Notes under the pieces: model-generated | Databases searched by the model: none | The model's input: the letters and a program-made list of their open reading frames with translations, nothing else | Told to the model about the DNA's origin: nothing | Made by a program: the position numbers and the translations under genes | Shown: positions 9,348 through 18,813 of the stretch, one piece after another | How positions within the stretch are numbered: position 1 is the stretch's first letter | Layout: every line of letters begins with the position of its first letter | Source of the DNA: Zunongwangia atlantica 22II14-10F7 | GTDB taxonomy: Bacteria; Bacteroidota; Bacteroidia; Flavobacteriales; Flavobacteriaceae | Direction of reading: 5' to 3' | Assembly: GCF_002094855.1 (NCBI RefSeq) | Contig: NZ_ARYN01000003.1 | Span: 124,001-188,000, forward strand | DNA length: 64,000 bases

Positions 9348-10880
9348 TTATTCTACATCCCACCAAATACGAGTGGTTAAAAGATCTGGACCTTGCGATT
9401 GTACAGCAGCATTATAATTCTCTGCATTAGTAGACTGCTCTGAAACCATATAGGTTAATCGTCTTGGGATCGTACCATTAGTAACATTTCCTGGATAATT
9501 TACAGGAGTTAATGCTGGGTAGCCACTTCTTCTCCAGTTAGAATAAGATTCTATCTCGTTTAAGAAGGTTGCAGCCCAATATTGTGTATTAATTAGTTCT
9601 AAAGCATTTTCAGCGTCGTAAGGATTAGCGGCGATATAATCGTCGATTTCAGCATCGCTAATTACTGCTTCTGGAGAATATAACTCAAGATAACTCATTG
9701 CAGCTCTAATTCCTGCATTGTAATGAGCCTCTGCATCTCCACCGGCAATTCCCCATCTATAAGCTGCTTCAGCCATCATAAATTCAACTTCCGCATAAGT
9801 TTGGAAAAACATTGGCGCAGCTTCACTAGTCATATAAAATCTGTTTGGCTCAGAGTAATCCTGTGTATTACTTTCACCTGTTAAATCTCTTAATAGAGAA
9901 TTATCTAAACCATTAGGAAGCCCTCTTTGAGCAGCAGGATCTAAACGCTCTGCAGCAGTTCTAGTGTTCTCTTCTGAATCTGTTGCAGGTAAACTGGCAT
10001 AAATTGTTAATCTAGGATCGTCCTGTAAAAACTCAATAAATGTATCACTCATTCTAGGAGTAGCATCTGCTGTAAAAGTTTCTCCGTTCCCGTTTTGAAC
10101 AATACCATTTCCTTCTTCATGACGAACATAAGCAATATCATCGTTAGATTCCATTACACCACCTTCAATAGCTCTTTGGGCCCATTGCTGAGCAGAAGCT
10201 TCATCAACTTTAGTCATTCTCATGGCTAATCTAAGCATTAAACTGTTAGCCCATTTTCTCCAGCTATCAATATTGCCTCCATAAAGAATATCTGCACTAC
10301 CTAAACTACTTGTACCACCGGCTTCAAAAATCGCTACAGCCTCCTGAAGTTCATTAAGCATATCTGCATAAATTTCTTCCTGTGGATCGTAGGCTGGTCT
10401 TAAATCTCCATCAACATAAGCTTTTCCCGCTTCAGAATATGGTACATCACCATATAAATCTGTCATCTTTTGATATTCAAAAACACGAAGTGTTTTAACT
10501 ATCGCATAATCTACAGAGCTAGAATCGCCAGCTTGCTCTAAACCAGCTTTCATATCTTCTATAGATTTAATTGTTTGTGGGTACTGTGATGTCCAAAAAG
10601 CTTCGGCATAAGCAGTATTTAATAAATATTTATCCCCACTCCAATAAGTCTCGGTATTAGCAATATGTTGCACCATAGTAGAAGAGTAAATTAAATTAGC
10701 TCTCCATGATTCGTAACGTTGCCCAGATGCATACAATACTGCAGTTGGAAATTTATAGCCAAGATCTACTTCTGCAGCTGTAGTAGGATCTATATTGATT
10801 TCTTCAAAATTATCATCACAAGACTGCAACAATAAAATGCTTACCAAAAATAAGGCTGTATATATTTTATTTTTCATCAA
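9348..10880 (-). CDS. SusD/RagB-like nutrient-binding lipoprotein (pair 2)
   Basis: A 510-residue surface lipoprotein partner of the SusC encoded 8 bp upstream. The lipobox ends at Cys21 (LLLQSC), followed by DDNFEEINIDP, the SusD-like_2 signature. The C-terminal NWRRSGYPAL segment is shared with the other SusD of the window. It would bind the imported glycan and cap the transporter. The clear N-terminal and C-terminal resemblance to the first SusD suggests duplication of an ancestral susCD pair followed by divergence. Confidence 0.93.
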   Translation of the reverse strand: MMKNKIYTALFLVSILLLQSCDDNFEEINIDPTTAAEVDLGYKFPTAVLYASGQRYESWRANLIYSSTMVQHIANTETYWSGDKYLLNTAYAEAFWTSQYPQTIKSIEDMKAGLEQAGDSSSVDYAIVKTLRVFEYQKMTDLYGDVPYSEAGKAYVDGDLRPAYDPQEEIYADMLNELQEAVAIFEAGGTSSLGSADILYGGNIDSWRKWANSLMLRLAMRMTKVDEASAQQWAQRAIEGGVMESNDDIAYVRHEEGNGIVQNGNGETFTADATPRMSDTFIEFLQDDPRLTIYASLPATDSEENTRTAAERLDPAAQRGLPNGLDNSLLRDLTGESNTQDYSEPNRFYMTSEAAPMFFQTYAEVEFMMAEAAYRWGIAGGDAEAHYNAGIRAAMSYLELYSPEAVISDAEIDDYIAANPYDAENALELINTQYWAATFLNEIESYSNWRRSGYPALTPVNYPGNVTNGTIPRRLTYMVSEQSTNAENYNAAVQSQGPDLLTTRIWWDVE

Positions 10881-10888
10881 TATCTTCT

Positions 10889-13800
10889 TTAAAATTTAAT
10901 GTTAAGATTAAGACCATAACTTCTACTAGTTGGAAGTCCAAATCTTTCTAAACCTCTAGCTCCTCTACTGTTAAAGGAAGATTCTGGATCGATATTTTCT
11001 GTCTCTCTTTTAATAAAGAATAGGTTTCTACCAATAACAGAAATATTAGCACTGTTAATAAAAGTGTTCTTTAATAGATCACTTGGCAGGCTATATCCTA
11101 AACTAAACTCTCTAAATTTGATAAAATCGGCATCCTGAATATGTTCTTCAGCAATCTCATATAATCTTTTGTAGTAAGTTTCAACATTTTCTGGAGCGAT
11201 TGTAGTTGAATAATCGGCTCCTGAAGCATCAAAACCATTTATTTGAAGACCATTTTCTCTACCCACTAAAGTATTTTGGCTTGCCCCGTAATAGTTTGCA
11301 AATGCACTGGTTCCTGAATAAATTTCAGCTCCAAATTTCGCATCTATTAAGAAAGATAAATTCCAGTTCTTATATCTAAAGTTATTGGTAAGTCCCATTG
11401 CCCAAGGAGCAACTCCGTTACCAAGTACTTCCTGTGGACCAACAGTTGGAGTTCCATTACTATCGTACTGAATTCTTCCCTGGTCGTCTCTAACATAAGT
11501 AGTACCATAAATAGCTCCAAAAGGCTGTCCTACAATTGCACCAGATTGAACATTAGTAGCAGATGATCCATCAGGAAATAATGGGTTACCGTCTTCATCT
11601 GTTTGTACTACTTCGTTTTTATTATATCCTAGGTTATAAGAAACATTCCACGTGAAGTTCTCGTTTTTAATTGGAGAACCAGATAATAACATTTCAACAC
11701 CATTATTTGTTAACTCTCCAATATTTACAACCGCAGAACTATATCCTGAAGCATTAGAAATAGTGATTGGTACGATATCATCTGTTGTTGTATTACTATA
11801 GTAAGCAAAATCTAAACTTAACCTGCTTTTAAACAATTGCAGATTTAAACCAATTTCATATTCTTCTTTAGAAAATGGTTTAAGATCCTGATTCGGTAAT
11901 CTGTCATTACTTATTCTTCCTAAAGGAACAGAAGCTCCTGTACCATTATAAGTATCAAAAATACCATAAGCTAAAGCTAATTGATAAGGATCGTTGGCAC
12001 CACCAGCAACATCAGAATAACCTAATCTTAACTTACCAAAAGTGATCCAGTCTGGCATTTCGAAGGCATCGCTAAATACGAAACTTGCGTTTGCAGAAGG
12101 ATAAAAATATGTATTCGGGCTAGATTTACCTGCAAGAGATAATGTAGAGAACCAATCCTGACGCCCAGTAATGTTTAAGAATAAGAAATCATCATAAGAA
12201 AACTCTGTAGAGAAATACAGTGAGTTTCTTTTAACCTGTGAAAAATCGTAGGTGTAGTTTTTATTTGTAAGGTTATTAATATCTTCCAAAGCAGGAATTA
12301 CGAATTCTGTTCCTCGCAATTCTGTTCTTTCAATTTTCTGATCGTTGCTATTCGCTCCAAGGATAATTTCTCCAGAGAATTTATCGAAAGATTTATTAAA
12401 TCCAAGCATTGCATCAGCATCAACCAATTTTGTATTATAGGTAATTTCAGACATTGCTCCCAGCGGAATATAAGCTGTACCAAATGGCTCGATAGAAGTA
12501 ATTCTGGAAGTATATTGGTCTAAACCAGCTCTACCTAAAACATACATCCAATCTGTAACATCATATCTTACAGTTGAAGACCCAATAAATCTATTTCTTA
12601 AACTACTGTTACTAAATTCGTAAGCAGAGAAATATGGATTTTGATGATAGGTACTACTAGAAACTCTATACTCTGTACCCTCGTCATTTATCCAAGGCTG
12701 ATAATCTTCTACATTAATGTTTGGAGGAGATAAAACAACCGCAAAGTTAGCGTTACCAGGAGAATCTGATAATCTTGGTCTATTTTTTACGTCTTCAAGG
12801 ACATATTTACCACTTACATCAAGACTTAATTTTTCTGCTAACTGCACCCCTCCATTAAGAGAGAAAGATTTTCTGTTAAGTCCGGCATTTGGCATAACAT
12901 CTTCATTACTTAAATCTGTAGCAGAAAATCTAAAGTTATAACCTTCTCCTGCTTTCGTAATAGCTACGGTATTAGTTAAGGTATAAGCAGTTCTATAAAA
13001 TCTATCAAGATTATTCCCTTGGTCTGTATAAGGTCTTTCCTGCCCATCAAACTGAATCACATTTGAACCATCTAATCTACCTCCCCAGGCCTGCATTCCT
13101 GCAGAAAGTGCCTCCTGAGTGGTTTGTGGTGCTGCACCATTATTTCCTTGCCCGTATTGTTTTTGAAAATCGTAAATATCAGACATAACGCTTTCAAATA
13201 GTACAGAGCCAGAATACTCTACTCCAAAACCTTGCTGACCTCTACCGGTTTTAGTATTAATAAGAATAACACCATTAGAAGCTCTAGAACCATAAAGGGC
13301 GGCTGCCGCACCACCTTTTAAAACACTAATAGATTCTACGTCATCTGGGTTAATACTCGAAATACCATCACCAAAATCTGATCCTCCCCATTGGCTGGCA
13401 GAACCTAAGTTGGTATTATCAATAGGTATCCCATCTACTACATAAAGTGGCTGGTTATTACCTCCTACACTTGAAATACCACGAATTAAAACGTTACTGG
13501 TTCCTGCTGGACCTGTAGCTGCACCGGTTACATTTAAACCTGCTACTTTACCTTGCAGAGAATTAATTGCATTTACCTGCTTAACGTCTGAAAGTTCATC
13601 ACCCCCAACTTCGGTTAACGCATAACCTAATGCTTTTTCTGAACGTTTAATCCCCAAAGCCGTTACTACAACTTCATCTAAAGCTTCAGTATCGGTTTGT
13701 AATTCAGCATTAATTTCTCCTGAGGTTACAGCAACCTCAAATTTCTGGTATCCTACCATAGAAAATACCAATGTTGCTCCGTCACTTACAGTAATGGTGT

Positions 13801-13981
13801 AGTTCCCATCAAAATCTGTAGATGTTCCGTTAGATGTGCCCTTTTCTAAGACTGTAACTCCAGGCAAAGGCATACCTGTTTCAGCTTCTGTAATGGTTCC
13901 ACTTACTTCCTGCTGCTGTGCATTGGCAAGTTGAATAAATCCCATTACAAGCAAAAACGAAAAAATAATTCTTTTAATCAT
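10889..13981 (-). CDS. SusC/RagA TonB-dependent outer-membrane transporter (pair 2)
   Basis: A 1030-residue outer-membrane importer: signal peptide (ends NAQ), carboxypeptidase-regulatory-like domain (about 24-108), plug starting at VVVTALGIKRSEKALGY, and a beta barrel to the terminal LNIKF. The N-terminal 110 residues and the 5' leader are close to SusC pair 1, while the barrel differs substantially. This suggests the two transporters take different glycans or different sizes of one glycan. First gene of the susC-susD-hydrolase operon. Confidence 0.95.
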   Translation of the reverse strand: MIKRIIFSFLLVMGFIQLANAQQQEVSGTITEAETGMPLPGVTVLEKGTSNGTSTDFDGNYTITVSDGATLVFSMVGYQKFEVAVTSGEINAELQTDTEALDEVVVTALGIKRSEKALGYALTEVGGDELSDVKQVNAINSLQGKVAGLNVTGAATGPAGTSNVLIRGISSVGGNNQPLYVVDGIPIDNTNLGSASQWGGSDFGDGISSINPDDVESISVLKGGAAAALYGSRASNGVILINTKTGRGQQGFGVEYSGSVLFESVMSDIYDFQKQYGQGNNGAAPQTTQEALSAGMQAWGGRLDGSNVIQFDGQERPYTDQGNNLDRFYRTAYTLTNTVAITKAGEGYNFRFSATDLSNEDVMPNAGLNRKSFSLNGGVQLAEKLSLDVSGKYVLEDVKNRPRLSDSPGNANFAVVLSPPNINVEDYQPWINDEGTEYRVSSSTYHQNPYFSAYEFSNSSLRNRFIGSSTVRYDVTDWMYVLGRAGLDQYTSRITSIEPFGTAYIPLGAMSEITYNTKLVDADAMLGFNKSFDKFSGEIILGANSNDQKIERTELRGTEFVIPALEDINNLTNKNYTYDFSQVKRNSLYFSTEFSYDDFLFLNITGRQDWFSTLSLAGKSSPNTYFYPSANASFVFSDAFEMPDWITFGKLRLGYSDVAGGANDPYQLALAYGIFDTYNGTGASVPLGRISNDRLPNQDLKPFSKEEYEIGLNLQLFKSRLSLDFAYYSNTTTDDIVPITISNASGYSSAVVNIGELTNNGVEMLLSGSPIKNENFTWNVSYNLGYNKNEVVQTDEDGNPLFPDGSSATNVQSGAIVGQPFGAIYGTTYVRDDQGRIQYDSNGTPTVGPQEVLGNGVAPWAMGLTNNFRYKNWNLSFLIDAKFGAEIYSGTSAFANYYGASQNTLVGRENGLQINGFDASGADYSTTIAPENVETYYKRLYEIAEEHIQDADFIKFREFSLGYSLPSDLLKNTFINSANISVIGRNLFFIKRETENIDPESSFNSRGARGLERFGLPTSRSYGLNLNIKF

Positions 13982-14192
13982 ACTTGTAATTAATTTTAGT
14001 TAGTGCATACTCTAGCAATCATATTGCTAATTTTAAGTTAATAGGTTCACTAAGTTTTTATCAAAAGAAAAGCTTTAGAATATCGTTTTAGAGACATACT
14101 GAAAAATATGAATATAAAAAACGTTTTCGACTGACATTAAAACTTAATTTTAAACTAAGTTAACACAATTAATAAAAAAATAATAGCAAATA
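13982..14192 (-). promoter_or_regulatory. Upstream region of susC pair 2 with conserved leader and hairpin
   Basis: The 25 bases before the start nearly match the other susC leader. A perfect hairpin follows at 14013-14029 (TAGCAAT, loop CAT, ATTGCTA). Further upstream lie an AAAACGTTTT palindrome (14118-14127) and a TATCGTTTTA element (14081-14090), both with a central CG that resembles LacI-type operators. No convincing promoter match to TAnnTTTG was found, and no terminator for the preceding GH92 gene is evident. Confidence 0.4.
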
Positions 14193-16433
14193 TTAAAGAA
14201 ACTTTATTTTTTTAGGAAAGTTATCTTTTGTTAAATTTAACAAAGGTCTTTTTATAGACGAACCATCGATTTGAACTTCTATCTCCTTTTTTGAAACAGT
14301 ATTATTTTCAATTATCAGCTCCCCATTCTCATAAAAGTCTTTATTAAGATGTAGCTTAATTTTATCGAAAGTTGGAGTTACGAAGGTGTAAACGGGTTCA
14401 GCGGGAGTTATTGGGTAAATTCCCATCATCGAATATATAATCCAAGCACTCATAGTTCCTGTATCATCATTTCCTGGGATTCCTCCGGGTAAATTTTGCC
14501 AATATGTATCGATTAGCTCATGAATTTTTTCTGAAGCCTTGTATTCTTTCCCCGGAATAAAATTATAAAGATAGCCGTAGGCGAAATCTGGCTCGTTAGC
14601 CATATCGAACTGATCTTTTTCAAAAAGTTCATCTAACCGAGCTTCAAATTGGTTATTTCCACCCATTAATTTTTTTAGTCCGTTTACATCATGTGGCACC
14701 ATAAACAAGTATTGCCACGCATTCCCTTCGATATAACCAGGATTATGGGCAAAATTAGCACCAGCTAATGGATCAAATTCAGCAAACCAGCTGCCATCAC
14801 TATTTTTTGGCTGAATAAATTTGGTCTCTGGATTATACAATTTCTTATACGACATCGAGCGTTTTAAAAACTGCTTATAATCTTTCTTTTTACCTAACTC
14901 TTTGGCTAACTGCGCAATCGCATAATCTGCAATATTATATTCCTGAGTGGTAGACACTGGCCCTTCAACCTCACCATCTACTCCCAAATAACCATTATTT
15001 ATATATTCTTTTAAACCTGGCCGCAATGGATTATTGGTGGTATCTAATGCACTTTTCAGCATCGCTTCATAGGCTTTTTCAACATCAAAATCGGTTAAAC
15101 CACGTAAATAGGTATCGGCTAAAACTACCGCCGCAGGATCTCCAACCATCGTAAAAGTCTCGGTTGAATTTAACTCCCACTTTGGCAACCATCCATTTTC
15201 GTCATACATCTCTAACATCGATCTCACCATATTCAGCTGCTCTTCTGGATACAGCAAACTCATTAACTGATGATAATTACGGTAGGTATCCCATAATGAA
15301 AAAGTGGTGTAACGAGTTCCTTCAGTCTTCCCAATTTTACCTGTAGCGATTTCAGGATATTCACCATTGATATCGTTTAAAGTGTTAGGATGAATTTGTG
15401 TATGATACAAAGCGGTATAAAAAATCGTTTTCTCATCGTTTGTTCCACCTTCAACTTCAGCAACCTGCAATTTCTTTTTCCAGGCATTTTTTGTTTCCGC
15501 CAATACTTCTTCAAAAGTGGAATCTCCAACTTCTTTTGCTAAATTTTCACGAGCATTTTCAATACTTACATAAGACACCCCAATTTGAACTTCTACTTCT
15601 TGTGGTTCTTTAAAATCGTACGTCATATACGCCCCAATACTATCGCCAACAACCTCTCTGGTAAATCCTTTCTTGATTCGGGTTTTCCCGTTGTATCCCA
15701 TCCATTGCGACTCTAAACCTTCGTATTTATAAGGTGTTTTCCACACTCCAAAATCATCGGCTGGTTTAGAGAATTTCGCTACAAAATAAACTGGATAAGC
15801 AGCTTCTGCATTATTGTAACAAAAACTTCCTACCATTCGCATTCCTTCGATCTCGTCTGGCCCTACAACATGCACCATAGCGCCCTGCTCGTTGGTTAAT
15901 CCTAAACCTAGATTCAGTAATACATTCGATTTTCCTGCCGGAAAAGAATACCTGCTCACTCCCGCTCTCGTGCTTGCTGTAGCTTCAGCTTTTACATTAT
16001 ATTTATCTAATTTTGCCGAATAATATCCTGCTTCTGCAGTTTCTTCAGAATATGTTGTTCCGTACTCTATATGATCTGTTTCTAATTCTCCCGTAGTTGG
16101 CATGGTAATGATCACGCCAAGTTCCGGGCAACCAACACCACTCATATTTACATGACTAAAACCGGTTAAAAACTGATTTTCGTGTACGTATGGATTCGAT
16201 AACCACTGACTATCTTTTTCCAACGGATTTAGATCTATTCTTCCGGCAACGTTAAACGGTGACACACTTGCCATCCCTCTTGGAGCAATTGCCCCGGGAT
16301 TTGTAGCGCCATAATTTGAAGTTCCTATAAAAGGATTTACATACGGAAGCGGATCGAATCCTGTTTGTGCCGAAGCCAACTGAACACTTATAAATACAAC
16401 TACTACTGAAAGAATATTTCTTACTAAAAACAT
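14193..16433 (-). CDS. GH92 alpha-mannosidase (divergent subtype)
   Basis: Calcium-dependent exo-alpha-mannosidase family, 746 residues, with a cleavable signal peptide (ends LASAQ), so probably periplasmic rather than a lipoprotein. It has the N-terminal YVNPFIGTSNYG motif, where the other two GH92 proteins have NPFIGTDGPG or NPFIGTGGHG. At the conserved acid loop it carries NEPDFAYGYLYN (Glu614) where the other two have GNEPSHH, and GNDDTGTMS (Asp656-Asp657) where they have GNED. These substitutions surround the active site and suggest a different linkage preference. It ends the enzyme operon and lies 6 bp after the GH20 gene. Confidence 0.9.
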   Translation of the reverse strand: MFLVRNILSVVVVFISVQLASAQTGFDPLPYVNPFIGTSNYGATNPGAIAPRGMASVSPFNVAGRIDLNPLEKDSQWLSNPYVHENQFLTGFSHVNMSGVGCPELGVIITMPTTGELETDHIEYGTTYSEETAEAGYYSAKLDKYNVKAEATASTRAGVSRYSFPAGKSNVLLNLGLGLTNEQGAMVHVVGPDEIEGMRMVGSFCYNNAEAAYPVYFVAKFSKPADDFGVWKTPYKYEGLESQWMGYNGKTRIKKGFTREVVGDSIGAYMTYDFKEPQEVEVQIGVSYVSIENARENLAKEVGDSTFEEVLAETKNAWKKKLQVAEVEGGTNDEKTIFYTALYHTQIHPNTLNDINGEYPEIATGKIGKTEGTRYTTFSLWDTYRNYHQLMSLLYPEEQLNMVRSMLEMYDENGWLPKWELNSTETFTMVGDPAAVVLADTYLRGLTDFDVEKAYEAMLKSALDTTNNPLRPGLKEYINNGYLGVDGEVEGPVSTTQEYNIADYAIAQLAKELGKKKDYKQFLKRSMSYKKLYNPETKFIQPKNSDGSWFAEFDPLAGANFAHNPGYIEGNAWQYLFMVPHDVNGLKKLMGGNNQFEARLDELFEKDQFDMANEPDFAYGYLYNFIPGKEYKASEKIHELIDTYWQNLPGGIPGNDDTGTMSAWIIYSMMGIYPITPAEPVYTFVTPTFDKIKLHLNKDFYENGELIIENNTVSKKEIEVQIDGSSIKRPLLNLTKDNFPKKIKFL

Positions 16434-16439
16434 CGAATA

Positions 16440-18767
16440 TTATTTTACCTGAATTTCATCTAAAAACAACCACGCACCGCCTCCATTAGGAGTTTTTGCT
16501 AATGGTTCTATACTTACTCTTACAAACTGAATATTTTCCTGAGTCTCAAATTTCAACTCAAAATTCTCGATTTTCGCCCCGGGATTGGTTTGATATTCTC
16601 TTTTTAAAGAAGCTACTTCTTTAAAAGACTTTCCATCTTTAGAAACTTCCACTTTTAAGTGCTGCGGAAAATAAATCCCGGTTCCCTGTTCTTCCAAACT
16701 TCCCACAACAACTTCACTTACCGTCGTTGTTTCTTCCAAATCAATGGTGACAATGGCTGGATTCCCTATCCATCCCTGCCAGCGGCCATCTTTAAAATAC
16801 TTACTCCCCTTTAAAACATTTACAAGCGCTGTTTCGCCTGTAGAAGCATAACTTTGATTGTAAGGATATTTATAAGTCACCGGCTTGGCCACAGCCTTAT
16901 GAAATTGAAAAGTTTTATCCATGACCGGCCCCATAACTTTAGCATTACTAAAAACAGCAGCCTTAATTTTAGTATCGGTATCAACTTTTATTTCGCTTTC
17001 GTAGACACTAGATTCAGCAGTAAGTTCTTCTTCGTTTAGGGCATAACGAATTTCAGTATTTGGAAACTCAGATTTTAATTTGATCGTAATTTCTCCGGTT
17101 TCCAAATCAATATCAGATTCTGGCTGAATCGCATACGCACTTTTCGCATAATTAATCCCCATCATCTCAAAACGGTCCATCATTTTGCGTATTCTTACCG
17201 AGAAATCTTCCCAGCCTAGTTGTTCTTCAGGACTCCAAACCACTTCAGCCAAAGCCGCTAATCTTGGAAATAACATATATTCAGAATGTTCTTCTGTAGG
17301 CACATATTCTGCCCAAAGATTGGCCTGCCCACCAAGCACATGCTTTTTCTGCTCGGCACTCATCGAATCTAACACTGGTCTAAATTCATAAACTCGCTCT
17401 AGTGGAGTGAATGCGTTAAAAGCCACCGGCTCGTGATCTGGACTTCCCTGGTAATAATCGAAATATAAATGACTGGTTGGCGTCATGATCACATCGTGAC
17501 CTTCTTTTGATGCTTCCCATCCGCCTTCAAAACCACGCCAGCTCATCACCGTTGCTTCTTCTGGCAAACCACCTTCTAAAATTTCGTCCCAACCAATCAG
17601 CGTTCTGTTATTTTCATTCAAAAATTTCTCGATACGCTTCATAAAATAACTTTGCAGCTCATCTGCATCGGCAAGACCTTCTTCTTTAATTCGGCGTTGG
17701 CAATCGGGACAGGTTTTCCAGTTGGTTTTTGTTGCTTCGTCACCACCAACATGCATATATTCTCCCGGAAACAATTCCATCACCTCGGTAAGCACTTCTT
17801 CTAAAAACTCGAAAGTAGATTCTTTCCCGGCGCAATAAATATCTGTAATTGGCCAAACTCCGCCTGAAGGAACCGCAATAGGTTCTCCCGTGCATGACAA
17901 CCATGGATAAGCCGCGATCGCACTCATCACGTGTGCCGGCATTTCGATCTCTGGGATTACACGAATTCCTTTTTCCTGCGCATAAGCCACAATTTCTTTA
18001 ATATCTTCCTGAGTATAAAATCCGCCAAAAGTTGCTTCGGCATCAGGATCATTTTTGGTTCTCGCGTTCCAGTGGCTATCTTCCTGGTCGACTCTAAATC
18101 CGCCGACTTCAGTTAATTTTGGATATTTTTTGATCTCAATTCTCCAGCCCTGATCGTCCACTAAATGAAAATGAAACGTATTCAGTTTTAAAAACGCTAG
18201 TCTATCGATATGTTTTTTGATGTAATCTTTTCCGAAGAAATGACGCGAAACATCCAGCATATTTCCGCGATAGGAATATTGCGGTGCGTCACTAATTTCG
18301 ACATTTGGGATATACCAGCCGATATTCGATATTTTCGAGGCACTTTCTATTTCTTTCGGAAGTAATTGGCGAATCGTTTCTAATCCATACACAAATCCCA
18401 GTTTAGAATTTGCCTCTAAAATCACATTTTCTGAAGTTACTTTAAGTTCGTAAGCCTCTTTAGCGATTTCTGAATTTATTTTTAGCTGAATACTATTTTC
18501 TGAAGTTACTTCTGTTGAAGTTTCCAACTCAAATCCGGCAGCTTTTTTAAAAAGATCGTTTAAAATTGAAGAAACTGAGGCTAAACTATCCTGCGGAATG
18601 ATAATTTTGGTGCTTTTGGTTACTTCGAAGCTTCCGTTATTGAATTTTAGCGATTTTGGCTGCGGAATTAGCACTAAATCGTCTTTTGTAAATGACGGAT
18701 TTTCCTTCTTTGCACAACCAATTGCGGCTAGCGCTATAAAAAGAAGTAAAATTTTAACCAATTTCAT
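16440..18767 (-). CDS. GH20 beta-N-acetylhexosaminidase lipoprotein
   Basis: Removes terminal beta-GlcNAc or beta-GalNAc by substrate-assisted catalysis. The 775-residue lipoprotein (Cys18) contains a GH20b N-terminal domain (about 30-160), the GH20 barrel with HVGGDEATKTNW (Asp343-Glu344, the catalytic pair), a Chb/Hex C-terminal-like segment (about 540-610), and an F5/8-type C discoidin-like carbohydrate-binding module (about 625-775). It is flanked by two GH92 genes in one operon (6 bp and 46 bp gaps), which fits stepwise trimming of GlcNAc and mannose from N-glycan antennae. Confidence 0.93.
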   Translation of the reverse strand: MKLVKILLLFIALAAIGCAKKENPSFTKDDLVLIPQPKSLKFNNGSFEVTKSTKIIIPQDSLASVSSILNDLFKKAAGFELETSTEVTSENSIQLKINSEIAKEAYELKVTSENVILEANSKLGFVYGLETIRQLLPKEIESASKISNIGWYIPNVEISDAPQYSYRGNMLDVSRHFFGKDYIKKHIDRLAFLKLNTFHFHLVDDQGWRIEIKKYPKLTEVGGFRVDQEDSHWNARTKNDPDAEATFGGFYTQEDIKEIVAYAQEKGIRVIPEIEMPAHVMSAIAAYPWLSCTGEPIAVPSGGVWPITDIYCAGKESTFEFLEEVLTEVMELFPGEYMHVGGDEATKTNWKTCPDCQRRIKEEGLADADELQSYFMKRIEKFLNENNRTLIGWDEILEGGLPEEATVMSWRGFEGGWEASKEGHDVIMTPTSHLYFDYYQGSPDHEPVAFNAFTPLERVYEFRPVLDSMSAEQKKHVLGGQANLWAEYVPTEEHSEYMLFPRLAALAEVVWSPEEQLGWEDFSVRIRKMMDRFEMMGINYAKSAYAIQPESDIDLETGEITIKLKSEFPNTEIRYALNEEELTAESSVYESEIKVDTDTKIKAAVFSNAKVMGPVMDKTFQFHKAVAKPVTYKYPYNQSYASTGETALVNVLKGSKYFKDGRWQGWIGNPAIVTIDLEETTTVSEVVVGSLEEQGTGIYFPQHLKVEVSKDGKSFKEVASLKREYQTNPGAKIENFELKFETQENIQFVRVSIEPLAKTPNGGGAWLFLDEIQVK

Positions 18768-18813
18768 ATAATCTTGATTTAGAAAATAAAATGATATCCA
18801 GATTTATCGAATA

